A program made the translations under genes and the position numbers. A DNA stretch of 64,000 nucleotides, from positions 124,001-188,000 of the forward strand of contig JBGAIM010000001.1 of the NCBI GenBank assembly GCA_044225555.1, written 5' to 3'. Shown here piece by piece: positions 42,511 to 51,500 of the stretch. Positions within the stretch are counted from its first letter, which is position 1. Each line of letters opens with the position of its first letter. The notes below the pieces were generated by a model. That model was not told where the DNA came from, searched no databases, and worked only from the letters and a program-made list of their open reading frames with translations. The stretch is from JADLHS01 sp044225555 (GTDB lineage: Bacteria > Verrucomicrobiota > Verrucomicrobiia > Limisphaerales > JADLHS01).

Positions 42511-43596
42511 ATGAAAATATCCCTAAACAAAACCTCGCCCAAACCACACCAACCCACGCCCCTTGGCACTCACCGCTGGGTCCTTGGCCTTGTGGGCGCA
42601 TCTATGCTGTTCGCCGGCCTGGCATTTGCCCAGCCGACCAACCAACCGCCACCAACCAACAGCTTTCAGGCGATTATCGACTCCTACCGCCGACAGGATT
42701 GGACAGGCAGTGGCCCCTATCATCGACCGGGAATGTATCGGGAGCAACGCGATGCCGTGCGCCAGTACAAGCAATTGGCCACCGCTGGTCAGAAGCCGCG
42801 GGAGGACACCGACCCGAACTCAGAGCCTGAGGCGAGCGAACCGCCATCCTGGCTGAAGGAACTCCGAGAACATGTCAGCTTCGAAGGGCACGGGAACGTC
42901 CAGTACTTTCGCTCGGACAACATCTTTAACACTGAAACCGCACCTGTAACGGATACGCAATGGGGCTACTTCGTCGGGGCAGGCGTGGACTTGAATTTGG
43001 GGGCTTTCCAGTTGGCCACCACTTACGACCAGTCCTGGTATCGTTATGATCATTACCGGGGCGCGGATTACAACGTTGGTTCGGTTCGCCAAGGACTCGG
43101 CTATGGCCATCCATTCCTGGATGGCGCCGTGGGGGTCAATCTAACTCCCTACTGGCAATACAGCGAACTTCGCAACGCGCAAACGGGGGTTCGCTTTTGC
43201 GAGCAACTCTCCTACGGAATGAACAATCAGATTGCGTGGTATCCCACTCGTTGGTTGATTGCCACCTTCAGCTACAACTTCGCTTTCGAAGAGGCCCAGG
43301 GCTCTGAAGCGCCAGACAAACTCCGCCAGGACTTCAATCTTGGATGCACGCTGATCCCGATCAAAGGCGTCAACCTTTACTTTTCGCCTTCGGTCCAATT
43401 CAGCCACGAAGCTGTGCAGGGTGGGAGCCGTCGCGACAACTCGTGGACGCCAACGGCCTCATTGACCTACCAGCCCTTGAGCTTTCTCGCGGTGGACGCT
43501 TCGGTCAGTTACACCGACTCCCAATCCAACACGCAGGGTGACAGCTTCAATGCCTTGGCTGGCACCGTCTTTGTCCGGCTGTTTTGGAACTTCTGA
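42511..43596 (+). CDS. Putative outer-membrane beta-barrel protein
   Basis: Protein of 361 residues from the ATG preceded by GAGGTG (a GTG four codons earlier is possible). A signal peptide (VLGLVGASMLFAGLAFAQ) follows a positively charged N-terminus. From residue ~120 alternating polar/aromatic strands dominate (GYFVGAGVDLNLGAFQLATTY, ATFSYNFAFEEAQ, VNLYFSPSVQFSHEA), and the protein ends in FVRLFWNF with a terminal Phe, a mark of outer-membrane barrels. Function unknown. It heads the block of exported proteins that precedes the sigma-factor/kinase genes and has the shared promoter motif in front. Confidence 0.65.
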   Translation: MKISLNKTSPKPHQPTPLGTHRWVLGLVGASMLFAGLAFAQPTNQPPPTNSFQAIIDSYRRQDWTGSGPYHRPGMYREQRDAVRQYKQLATAGQKPREDTDPNSEPEASEPPSWLKELREHVSFEGHGNVQYFRSDNIFNTETAPVTDTQWGYFVGAGVDLNLGAFQLATTYDQSWYRYDHYRGADYNVGSVRQGLGYGHPFLDGAVGVNLTPYWQYSELRNAQTGVRFCEQLSYGMNNQIAWYPTRWLIATFSYNFAFEEAQGSEAPDKLRQDFNLGCTLIPIKGVNLYFSPSVQFSHEAVQGGSRRDNSWTPTASLTYQPLSFLAVDASVSYTDSQSNTQGDSFNALAGTVFVRLFWNF

Positions 43597-43677
43597 AAAT
43601 CATCCTGCCGAATGAAATATCCGCGCCTCGAATCTTAACTAAAAACACTGAAACAAACACAAACAACACACAAAACT

Positions 43678-45753
43678 ATGAAAACACAAACGAACAACAG
43701 CAAGCCTTGGAGCGTGGCAACCGCCCTCGCCTTGAGCGTAATCTTGGCACAAGGGCAAACCTCGCCAGGCATTCAGCCGAAACCAAAGGTGGTATTGCCT
43801 GTGTCCATGACCCCGGTCAAGCAGTCTCCAGTGAAGGCGAATGAGAAACTCAAGAAGGCAGCAACGCCGCTGCTTGCGCCAAAAAAGAATGGTCCTGCGC
43901 CGCTGGCCAGGAGCACGAATCCCCAGCCGCAGTTGAATTCCGCGGCCGGGGCACAGCCCTCAAAAAAGGGGGAGACAGGCAAAAAGCCAGCCAGTTCACC
44001 GACGAAAAAGACCGCCGATCAGGGGGCACAGAAAAGTACGAAGCAAGAGGCAAAGAAAGATTCCAAACCTCACCCAAGCGCTGCTCAAATACTTCATGGC
44101 GCAGGCCTCCCGGCGGAAATAGCCAACAACTTGGGCTCTCGAGTGGACAATGCTGATATTGAGTCGTTGAAGACGGCCAAAGCCGTGATGCACGCCGCCG
44201 GCCAGTTGCAGATTGCTGACGCAAGCCCCGCGCTGATATCAAAGTCATTGCAGGAGATCGTAAATCGAGGTTTGACCGATGTGTCGCCCGGCGGTGCGGT
44301 CGATAAATTGATTGGCGATGCCTTCGTTCAAAATTCCGTTTACCTCCCAAAGGGGGCCACAATACCCGAATGGGCGAATAAAGGTCTGGTCGTGCGATCC
44401 GCCTTGGCTGCAGCCCCGAACCTTCAGGCCGTAGGCATTGATCCTGGCACCCCAGCCTATAACTCTACCATGAACGATATCCTGAGTAAGGGACTCGTGG
44501 GCCAGGGCGCGAGGAACGCGGTTGGAGAAGCGATTATCAGAAATGCTCTGGGATCGAGTGATCTTCCAAGTTCTACAGCTGGAAGGGAATGGGATGTCGC
44601 AAAAGGCGTGATAAATGCCGCGGGCATTCTTGACTTTGGCGGCATCGAAAGGGGCTCAAGGACGTTTGACATCATCATGAATTCGGTGGTGAATCAGGGA
44701 TTGGGGCCTAAGGAGGCTGGCAAACTTGCGTGGGACGCAGTGGAGACTGTCATGGATGGAATTCCAAATAATTCTGCTGGGGGCATTGGTGTCCGGGGCG
44801 GGCAATCCGGCCCAGCTCAGCAAAGTGGAGGAACCAGCCCGAACCAGAGCTCAGGAAAGGAACCGAACAAGCAAAATTCCTCCAACGATACAGATCGAGA
44901 ATACTCGCCCCACGCGACGGACGGCTTCATAATGGAAATACCCGGGCATTTTGGCCCAGGAGACTCAAGGGCCGATAAAGAGAAGGCTTCGAACGGCTCC
45001 ACCCCGGCTTCGACCACAACCGGCTCTCCAGCTAGCGGTCAAACCGATACGCCACCGGACGGCGACGATGCTGGTCCGGCCCCATTGGATTTCAGCGATG
45101 TGGATCCGACCGCCGGGGAAGTTACGGACCGAGAGCGCAAAGATGCCTGGAAGCCCGCGCCATCCTCACAGGAGCAACCGTCAACCGAACCCAAAGACAA
45201 TGATAAGCCCGAAGAACAGCCCAAATCTGGTGAAAATGATCAAAAAGACAATCAGGGTGACGCCAACAAATCCCACGACGACAACAGCAATGACAAGCCC
45301 AACGAACAACAGGATGACAAGAACAAGGACACTAACGATCAGGATACGGGCAACAAATCCGCCACCTCGGAAGACCAAGTCTACGATGATGGCCGTCAGA
45401 ATTCGCAACGACCGAGCCGCGCCGACTACCGCGCTTGGGCGAATTCAGGTGCTCGCCCCCCAATAGGCGCAACCCATGGCGCGCAGCCCGAAAACCCGAC
45501 CGGTGGTGGCAACGACGTCGATTACACACACGGTTCTGGACCCATCTTCGACAAGAAAGGACATCTTCTAGGAGGTGACAGAAAAGACCCTGTCACGAAG
45601 GTGAAGCCACCGGTTAGTCAACTCTCTGGCCCGACTGCGAAACCGGGTGGGGCGCAACCCGAGAGTCCCAGTGGCGGCGGCGTTGATCCCGGGTGGCAGA
45701 GTGGCAGCACCAGCGGCGCTCCTCTCCCGAAGGACCCCAAAGGCGCGCATTGA
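43678..45753 (+). CDS. Large exported low-complexity protein with three internal repeats
   Basis: Protein of 691 residues with a signal peptide (WSVATALALSVILAQGQ). Residues ~35-125 are Pro/Lys-rich. Residues ~165-355 contain three ~58-residue repeats of the form 'A--VM-AAG-L-----(I)-----------I-N-GL-----A-----A', as in KAVMHAAGQLQIAD..., VRSALAAAPNLQAVGID... and AKGVINAAGILDFGGIE.... The region ~380-600 is Asp/Asn/Lys/Gln-rich and likely disordered. Near the C-terminus a motif GAQPE(N/S)P(T/S)GGG occurs twice. No family is recognised. It follows the barrel-like gene by 81 bp and is probably co-expressed. Confidence 0.65.
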   Translation: MKTQTNNSKPWSVATALALSVILAQGQTSPGIQPKPKVVLPVSMTPVKQSPVKANEKLKKAATPLLAPKKNGPAPLARSTNPQPQLNSAAGAQPSKKGETGKKPASSPTKKTADQGAQKSTKQEAKKDSKPHPSAAQILHGAGLPAEIANNLGSRVDNADIESLKTAKAVMHAAGQLQIADASPALISKSLQEIVNRGLTDVSPGGAVDKLIGDAFVQNSVYLPKGATIPEWANKGLVVRSALAAAPNLQAVGIDPGTPAYNSTMNDILSKGLVGQGARNAVGEAIIRNALGSSDLPSSTAGREWDVAKGVINAAGILDFGGIERGSRTFDIIMNSVVNQGLGPKEAGKLAWDAVETVMDGIPNNSAGGIGVRGGQSGPAQQSGGTSPNQSSGKEPNKQNSSNDTDREYSPHATDGFIMEIPGHFGPGDSRADKEKASNGSTPASTTTGSPASGQTDTPPDGDDAGPAPLDFSDVDPTAGEVTDRERKDAWKPAPSSQEQPSTEPKDNDKPEEQPKSGENDQKDNQGDANKSHDDNSNDKPNEQQDDKNKDTNDQDTGNKSATSEDQVYDDGRQNSQRPSRADYRAWANSGARPPIGATHGAQPENPTGGGNDVDYTHGSGPIFDKKGHLLGGDRKDPVTKVKPPVSQLSGPTAKPGGAQPESPSGGGVDPGWQSGSTSGAPLPKDPKGAH

Positions 45754-45791
45754 GCCAAAGCCAAACAAAACTACGAAGAAAGGAGTCCAAG

Positions 45792-46043
45792 ATGAACACT
45801 GAAAAACTTCTGAATGCGGCGCGCGTGTCGGGGGTGACTGTGGTGATGGGCGTACTAATTGCAATGGCAGCTGAACGCGACTGGCACCCAACAAGCAATC
45901 ACCTCAGTGGAAAGCGAGTTATGCCCCACGACTTCTTGCTTGCAGGAGGTCCACCTCCGCCAGTGAAGGCAACCAAACCTAAGCCCGCACAGCCTGTGGA
46001 GGTCAAGATTCCAGCCAAAAGAGTGGTGAAGCGCGCGGCTTAA
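45792..46043 (+). CDS. Small membrane-anchored or exported protein
   Basis: Protein of 83 residues with AGGAG six bases before the ATG, a good ribosome site. A hydrophobic segment at residues ~11-23 (VSGVTVVMGVLIAMAA) could be a signal peptide or anchor. The remainder is short, Pro/Lys-rich and basic at the end (KIPAKRVVKRAA). No family. It is the last gene before a strong terminator and probably belongs to the transcript starting at 42.5 kb. Confidence 0.5.
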   Translation: MNTEKLLNAARVSGVTVVMGVLIAMAAERDWHPTSNHLSGKRVMPHDFLLAGGPPPPVKATKPKPAQPVEVKIPAKRVVKRAA

Positions 46044-46070
46044 CGCTGGGGACCATCCCGAAGTTGGTTT

Positions 46071-46103
46071 GCCTGAGAGTTCTCTCTCAGGCTCTTCTTT
46101 TCC
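46071..46103 (+). terminator. Rho-independent terminator
   Basis: GCCTGAGAG-ttct-CTCTCAGGC, a perfect 9-bp stem with a 4-base loop, followed by TCTTCTTTT. It lies 27 bp after the stop of the small exported protein gene and should end the transcript of the 42.5-46.0 kb genes. Confidence 0.85.
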
Positions 46104-46130
46104 AGAAACAGAATTCATCGATGGATTCTG

Positions 46131-46161
46131 CGTAACCTTCGAAAGGTTTTCGTGTGAGGAA
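46131..46161 (+). promoter_or_regulatory. Putative ECF-type promoter (CGTAACCTT-N16-GAGGAA)
   Basis: CGTAACCTT at 46,131-46,139, 16 bases, then GAGGAA at 46,156-46,161. The spacing equals that of the kinase promoters; the second box is divergent but matches the one on the minus strand at 53.1 kb (GAGGAAT). It stands between a terminator and the exported protein gene at 46,245, where a promoter is needed. Confidence 0.4.
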
Positions 46162-46244
46162 AAGGCAACAGACACTTCCGGGCAAATTGGTCCGCGTGTC
46201 CGAGAAGACCTGAACGAGCAAAAACAACCAGCAATCCAATTGTT

Positions 46245-47309
46245 ATGAAACTCAACAATCTCCAACTTCGTTCAACGATGAAGCTCACGGCGGGAACCCG
46301 CGAGATCCTCCTTCCAATCGGTGTCGCATGTGCATTGCTCCATTCCGCGTCCGCCGGCATCCAATCGGGGCTGCCTGACGAGGGCACACAGGGGGGGCGT
46401 GGACCTGCCACATTCTCGTCATCGCCGACGGCTTCCCTTGGCGACAACCAAATGGACGAAGTGGTGACGGAGATCATCAGAGCCAGAACCCTCCATTCGC
46501 TGCGCTTGGCGGTAAGCCGCTTAGGTAGATCCGCCTCAAAACCCTCGGACTACGCGGCGGTGAAGGCCGCAATCACGTCCGTCTCGGACCGTTATCCCAA
46601 TCTGTCTCGAACGCAACGGGAGGCGTTCTCAACCATAATGGTTCAGTTGTTGGTTGATTGCCGCCGCGCAGGAGCCAACAAGGCCGCTTTGTTCCTAGCG
46701 ATTCGTATCGAGGCCTTATCCGCGGTCTATGCCGATACGCCCAACGAACTCACGGATTCTCTTGCCCACAACAATGAGCTGCGTGCCGAGCTTGATCAAG
46801 GCACCATATCCGAAGCGTTTCGCCCACTTGCCGATGTTCTTCCCGCAAACCGGCTTGCCCACGTGAAGCAGGTTTTTCTCGACTGCACAGAGAATGGTGA
46901 CGTCCCCGCAACAAAGACAATGGCTCGCGCTGCCTCCGGCGAATCCCCAATCGAGCGCAGCGGGGATCGGCGCGGTGGAAACACTCCGTCAAATTTTTCC
47001 GTGTTGGTGGGAAGTTGGAGCGCCGCTGTCATTGGCGAAGCCAGCGGAATGTCCGTCGCGTCTTATTATACTTTTCGAGCTGACGGCACGTATTCGCGCA
47101 CCTCGCAGGCGGCGTTTAGTGGGGGCGGTGGCACCTACATTGGCAGGCCCGGCCAATCCGGTGGAAGTTGGAGTCTCGAACAGCGCACGCTACGCCTGAC
47201 ACCGGACAACGGTACGCCGTCGACGTTAAAGATCAGTAACCTCAGCAGCGAAGGCATGATCACCGTGCGTTCGAACGGGGATCGTATGCTCTGGGAGAAA
47301 AGGAAGTAA
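46245..47309 (+). CDS. Exported hypothetical protein with a lipocalin-like C-terminal region
   Basis: Protein of 354 residues with a likely signal peptide (residues ~18-38, ILLPIGVACALLHSASA; a second ATG at residue 12 is an alternative start). The middle region (~75-215) is helical. The C-terminal ~100 residues (LVGSWSAAV, YYTFRADGTYSRTS, GGSWSLEQRTLRLTPDNG, MITVRSNGDRMLWEK) match small lipocalin-like or META-like beta domains that open with 'GsW' and 'f--DGTY'. Function unknown. It is followed by a hairpin and then the sigma factor gene. Confidence 0.6.
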   Translation: MKLNNLQLRSTMKLTAGTREILLPIGVACALLHSASAGIQSGLPDEGTQGGRGPATFSSSPTASLGDNQMDEVVTEIIRARTLHSLRLAVSRLGRSASKPSDYAAVKAAITSVSDRYPNLSRTQREAFSTIMVQLLVDCRRAGANKAALFLAIRIEALSAVYADTPNELTDSLAHNNELRAELDQGTISEAFRPLADVLPANRLAHVKQVFLDCTENGDVPATKTMARAASGESPIERSGDRRGGNTPSNFSVLVGSWSAAVIGEASGMSVASYYTFRADGTYSRTSQAAFSGGGGTYIGRPGQSGGSWSLEQRTLRLTPDNGTPSTLKISNLSSEGMITVRSNGDRMLWEKRK

Positions 47310-47331
47310 GTCGCACCAATCAATCACTGAG

Positions 47332-47361
47332 TCCAGCAGTCCGCTTTGAACGGCTGCTGGA
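47332..47361 (+). terminator. Terminator-like hairpin
   Basis: TCCAGCAGtCCG-ctttgaa-CGGCTGCTGGA forms an 11-bp stem with one bulge, 22 bp after the exported protein stop. It is followed by TCATTCATT, not a clean U-run, so termination efficiency is uncertain. Confidence 0.55.
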
Positions 47362-47734
47362 TCATTCATTGGGGCGACCCAGTTTCGATTCGAGCCAGAC
47401 CTGCGTTGAAGATTTACTATCTTTCATAAAAACACAATACAGGCTAGATTCAGGTTAGCCTGCGTTGTTTGTTCCTGATGCCTCCGGCGCCATGTCCGAA
47501 CCCCGCCGACTGGCCCCTCAATCAAACGAGTCCCGTCAAGGCATGCTTACGCGGTCGCTCAATGGCAGCCGCTGGTTGTGGCGCGAAAAACTGATGACAC
47601 CAAAAGCATAACGACGGTTGCTAATTCACCAGCTCCACCCAGGCGGCCCAAGACGGCGGCTGAATACTTCGCCGCAGCTGTTCAATCCGCCTTGTCTCAG
47701 GTGCGCCACCCTTTAGCATGCCGGCATTCAACCT
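47362..47734. other. Leader region of the sigma factor gene
   Basis: About 370 bp without a gene. No copy of TGTAACCTT was found, so the sigma factor seems not to use the promoter type present at its neighbours. An AT-rich patch at 47,415-47,450 could carry a housekeeping promoter, but no clear boxes stand out. Confidence 0.35.
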
Positions 47735-48481
47735 ATGGATGCCGATCCCGCCTCAGAGGGAATGCGCCAGAATCCGGTGTTCTGTACCACCCACTGGACT
47801 GTGGTTTTGAATGCTGCGCGTCACAGCACGACGCAGCATCAAGACGCGTTTGCGCAAATCTATCGCGACTATTGGTACCCGCTCTACGTCTATATTCGTC
47901 GCCGTGGTAATTCGCCCGCTGATGCCGAGGACATCGCCCAGAGTTTCTTTCTCCACATGATCGAGAAGCAGGCATTGGAAGGACTGGAGCGCGAGGGCGG
48001 CAAATTCCGTTCGTTCCTGCTCCGTTCCTTGGATAACTTCCTGGCCAGTGCCTGGCATCGGGCCCGGGCGCAAAAGCGTGGGGGCGGCATCCAGCCACTT
48101 TCACTTGATTTGGACCAGGCCGAGACACGCTTCGTAACAGAACCACCCACCACCGATACCCCGGAAACGATTTTTGAACGGCAATGGGTGTGCACCTTGC
48201 TGACCCATGTCCTGGACCGGCTGCGGCTGGAATGCGAGACAAACGGCAAAGCACCGCTCTTTGCGGACCTGCAGCCTAACCTCCAAGGCGATCGCAACGG
48301 CCAGCCGTACGCCGAAATCGCGACTCGTCATCAGATGAGTGAGGGCGCGGTGAAGGTGGCGATGCACCGCCTGCGTCAGCGCTACGGTGAACTGTTACGC
48401 GATGAGATTTCCCGGACCGTAAGCCGGCCCGAAGAGGTGGACGATGAACTCCGCCGTCTAGTCTCGGTGGCGGGAGGTTGA
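47735..48481 (+). CDS. ECF-type sigma factor of the kinase-linked class
   Basis: Sigma-70 family protein of 248 residues. Its start region (NPVFCTTHWTVVLNAA) and long region 2 (DAEDIAQSFFLHMIEKQALEGLEREGGKFRSFLLRSLDNFLASAW) are typical of ECF sigma factors encoded next to Ser/Thr kinases in Planctomycetes and Verrucomicrobia. Region 4 lies at the C-terminus (YAEIATRHQMSEGAVKVAMHRLRQRYGELLRDE). A second in-frame ATG nine codons in is possible. The first kinase gene follows after 63 bp. It is the best candidate to read the conserved promoters at the three kinase genes. Confidence 0.88.
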   Translation: MDADPASEGMRQNPVFCTTHWTVVLNAARHSTTQHQDAFAQIYRDYWYPLYVYIRRRGNSPADAEDIAQSFFLHMIEKQALEGLEREGGKFRSFLLRSLDNFLASAWHRARAQKRGGGIQPLSLDLDQAETRFVTEPPTTDTPETIFERQWVCTLLTHVLDRLRLECETNGKAPLFADLQPNLQGDRNGQPYAEIATRHQMSEGAVKVAMHRLRQRYGELLRDEISRTVSRPEEVDDELRRLVSVAGG

Positions 48482-48504
48482 ACTCCGACATAGGCCGATT
48501 TGGC

Positions 48505-48535
48505 TGTAACCTTCACCAGTTTTTTCTTTGTGAAT
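48505..48535 (+). promoter_or_regulatory. Putative ECF-type promoter of kinase 1 (TGTAACCTT-N16-GTGAAT)
   Basis: TGTAACCTT at 48,505-48,513 and GTGAAT at 48,530-48,535, nine bases before the kinase ATG. The intervening 16 bases (T-rich here) differ fully from those at kinases 2 and 3, so the conserved boxes are not just leftover duplication. With this placement the transcript would start within a few bases of the start codon. Confidence 0.65.
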
Positions 48536-48544
48536 CAGTAGGTC

Positions 48545-51500
48545 ATGTCAAAGCGCGTCTGTCCTGATTGCGGCAAAGAGCTGGCCCTTCAGACCCTTGC
48601 GGGTTTGTGTCCTCACTGTCTACTAAAGCTCGCCGAAAGAGCTCAGCGTGGCAAAATCGAATCGGACGATCCGCACGTGCCAGCCCCCCTCGTAAAGGCG
48701 TTTCCGATTCATTTTTCCACCGAAAAACCCGGAGACCACATCGGCCGCTATAAGCTCCTTCAAGAGATCGGTGAGGGCGGAATGGGGACGGTTTGGATGG
48801 CTGAACAGGAGGAACCGGTTCGCCGCCGGGTGGCGCTGAAGGTGGTCAAGCTGGGGATGGACACCAAACAAGTCATTGGCAGGTTCGAGGCCGAGCGTCA
48901 GGCGTTGGCGTTGATGGACCATCCCAACATTGCCAAGGTTCTGGATGCAGGAGCGACCGATACGGGCCGGCCCTTCTTTGTAATGGAACTGGTCAAGGGT
49001 ATCCCAATCACGAAGTACTGTGATGATCACAAGCTCAATCCTGAGTCGCGCCTCAACCTTTTTGTCGATGTATGCCGAGCTGTCCAGCACGCGCATCAAA
49101 AAGGAATCATTCATCGGGACATCAAGCCGACGAACATCCTGATCGCCAACCAGGATGGCAACCCCGTTCCCAAAGTGATTGATTTTGGGATCGCCAAAGC
49201 AACCGACCAGAAGCTCACCGACAAAACAGTCTTTACGGCGTTCGAACAGTTCATGGGGACTCCCGCCTACATGAGTCCCGAACAGGCGGAAATGAACGCT
49301 CTGGATGTCGACACCCGCTCCGACATCTACAGTTTGGGCGTGCTGCTCTACGAGTTACTTACAGGCAAGACTCCCTTTGAAACAAAAGAGCTGGTTTCGG
49401 CCGGAATCGAGGGGATGCGCAGATTAATCCGAGAAAAGGAGCCAGTCCGGCCTTCGACGCGAATTAGTTCTTTGGCCAATGCTGAGTTGACCAGCGTCGC
49501 ACGGCAGCGTCAGTCCGAACCACCCAAGCTGATTAGTAGCCTGCGTGGTGACCTCGATTGGATTGTGATGAAGACGCTAGAAAAGGACCGCTCCCGCCGT
49601 TACGACACGGCCAACGGCCTGGCGATGGACATCCAGCGTTACCTGAAAAGCGAGCCGATCGTTGCGCGCCCTCCGAGCCAACTCTACCGGTTCCAAAAGA
49701 CGTTGCGCCGCAATAAGCTCGTGTTTGCAGGAACGGCCGCGATAGCCGGGGCCCTACTTCTCGGTATCGTTGGCACCTCGTGGCAGGCTTTTCGAGCCAC
49801 CCGCGCAGAACAGAACCGGAGGCAGCTATACGAGCAAGCTGAGGCCGCCCGTGCAGCGGAAGCGAAGGCCCGGCAAGATGCTGACGCACGGGAACGAACT
49901 GCACGACGGAGCGCGTATGCATCAGATGTGAAGGCCGCAACCCTGGCCATCGAGGAAGGTAATCTCGCCCTAGCTGCTAGATTACTGGCGGCTCACGTGC
50001 CAATGCCCGGGCAGGAAGATCTTCGAGGGTTTGAGTGGCGCTACTTGTGGGGTCAGAGCCAGGGGCAGCAAAAACACACGTTTATTGGGTCCGGCGGTCC
50101 CGTTTATTGCATCGCTTACACTCCCGACGGTAAGATGCTGGCTTCAGGCAATGACGATGGGACGATAACGCTCTGGGATATCGCCACCGGCGACGTGGTT
50201 GGCACCTGCCGCGGGCATGGCGGGCGCGTGATCTCCGTAGCCTTTTCGGGCGATGGGAAGCTGGCCAGTGGCAGCGAAGACGGTCATGTTCGACTGTGGG
50301 ACGTCGGTAGCCGGAAAACCATCTTCATTCAGGAATACCGCCGCCCGCGGGTAGCCTTCTCCGGTTCCTGGTTGGCGATTGCGCCCGGTGGCACACCCAA
50401 TGGTGACGAAGAAGTCGGCGAGGTTGAATTGTGGGACTATGCTTCAGGGCGGCAGTTGCATCGGTTGCCCGAATCAGGTAATCGGATCGCCTTTTCCAAT
50501 GACGGCAAGATGTTGGCAACCGGAAGCAGAAACGGGCAAATAACAATTTGGGATCCGGCCAATGGCGAAAAACTTGACCGGGTATTCGGACGGCAAGTTC
50601 GAGCGATGGCCTTCTCGCCAGACCGTGGCCTGTTAGCTTACGTGCTCACCGGACAACGCGTCGTCTATCTTCGAAATCTCAAGCAGAAGGGTCAGTTCAC
50701 CATGGTTGAGGAACTCGGCACCATCGTACAAGACATCGCCTTCTCCCCTGACGGGCAGTTGTTGGCGATGGCCAATCAGGACCACACCGTAAGTCTCTGG
50801 AATGTTGCGGCTCGTAGGAAAGTAGCCCAAATGCATGGTCATTATGGTGAAATCTGGGCGGTGGCTTTCTCGCCGGACGGAAAGTCCTTCGCCACCGCAG
50901 GGTTGGACGACACGATCCGAGTGTGGGATTACAGCTCAAACATGACGGCGTTGGTAATTACCAATGCCCTGATCGACAAATGGAGTTGGGTAGGTCACCC
51001 GGTTTTTTCTTCGGACGACAAAATGTTCGCGGTTACGGTGCGCAACAGTGGACTCGAACTAAGAGATACGGACTCGGGGAGTCGGATCATCCAATTACCG
51101 TCCAGTGGCCTACCCGTCGGCTTTTCTAGGGAGGGGCAGCTGCTGGCACGAGACTCCGGGTTTACGGGACTTACATCGTGGAACCTTCGCAGCGGCACTG
51201 CGGACGGTGCGAGAATAGCCTTAGGCGTATTTCCGGGTGGCATATTTGCGAACGCCGTTTCTTCCGACCTCCGATTAGTAGCAACCGCCAGCAAGGATTA
51301 TCTCGTGGTTCGCAGTATCACCAATGGAGAATACCTGATGGGCTTCGGGACACCATCCACCGCGCGCTGTGTTGAATTTTCCTCCGATGGCAGATTCTTG
51401 GGAACGGGACATTTTGACCGAATGGCGAGAATCTGGGACGTGACAAAGTCGCAGCTGGCCTGGACGATTGGTGGCTTCCACGACACGGTGGGTGACGTTG

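Noticed and set aside
47735..47762. A TGTAACCTT-type promoter for the sigma factor gene itself (autoregulation)
   Set aside because: I looked through the upstream 400 bp and found no copy with the right spacing, so autoregulation by this motif is not supported.
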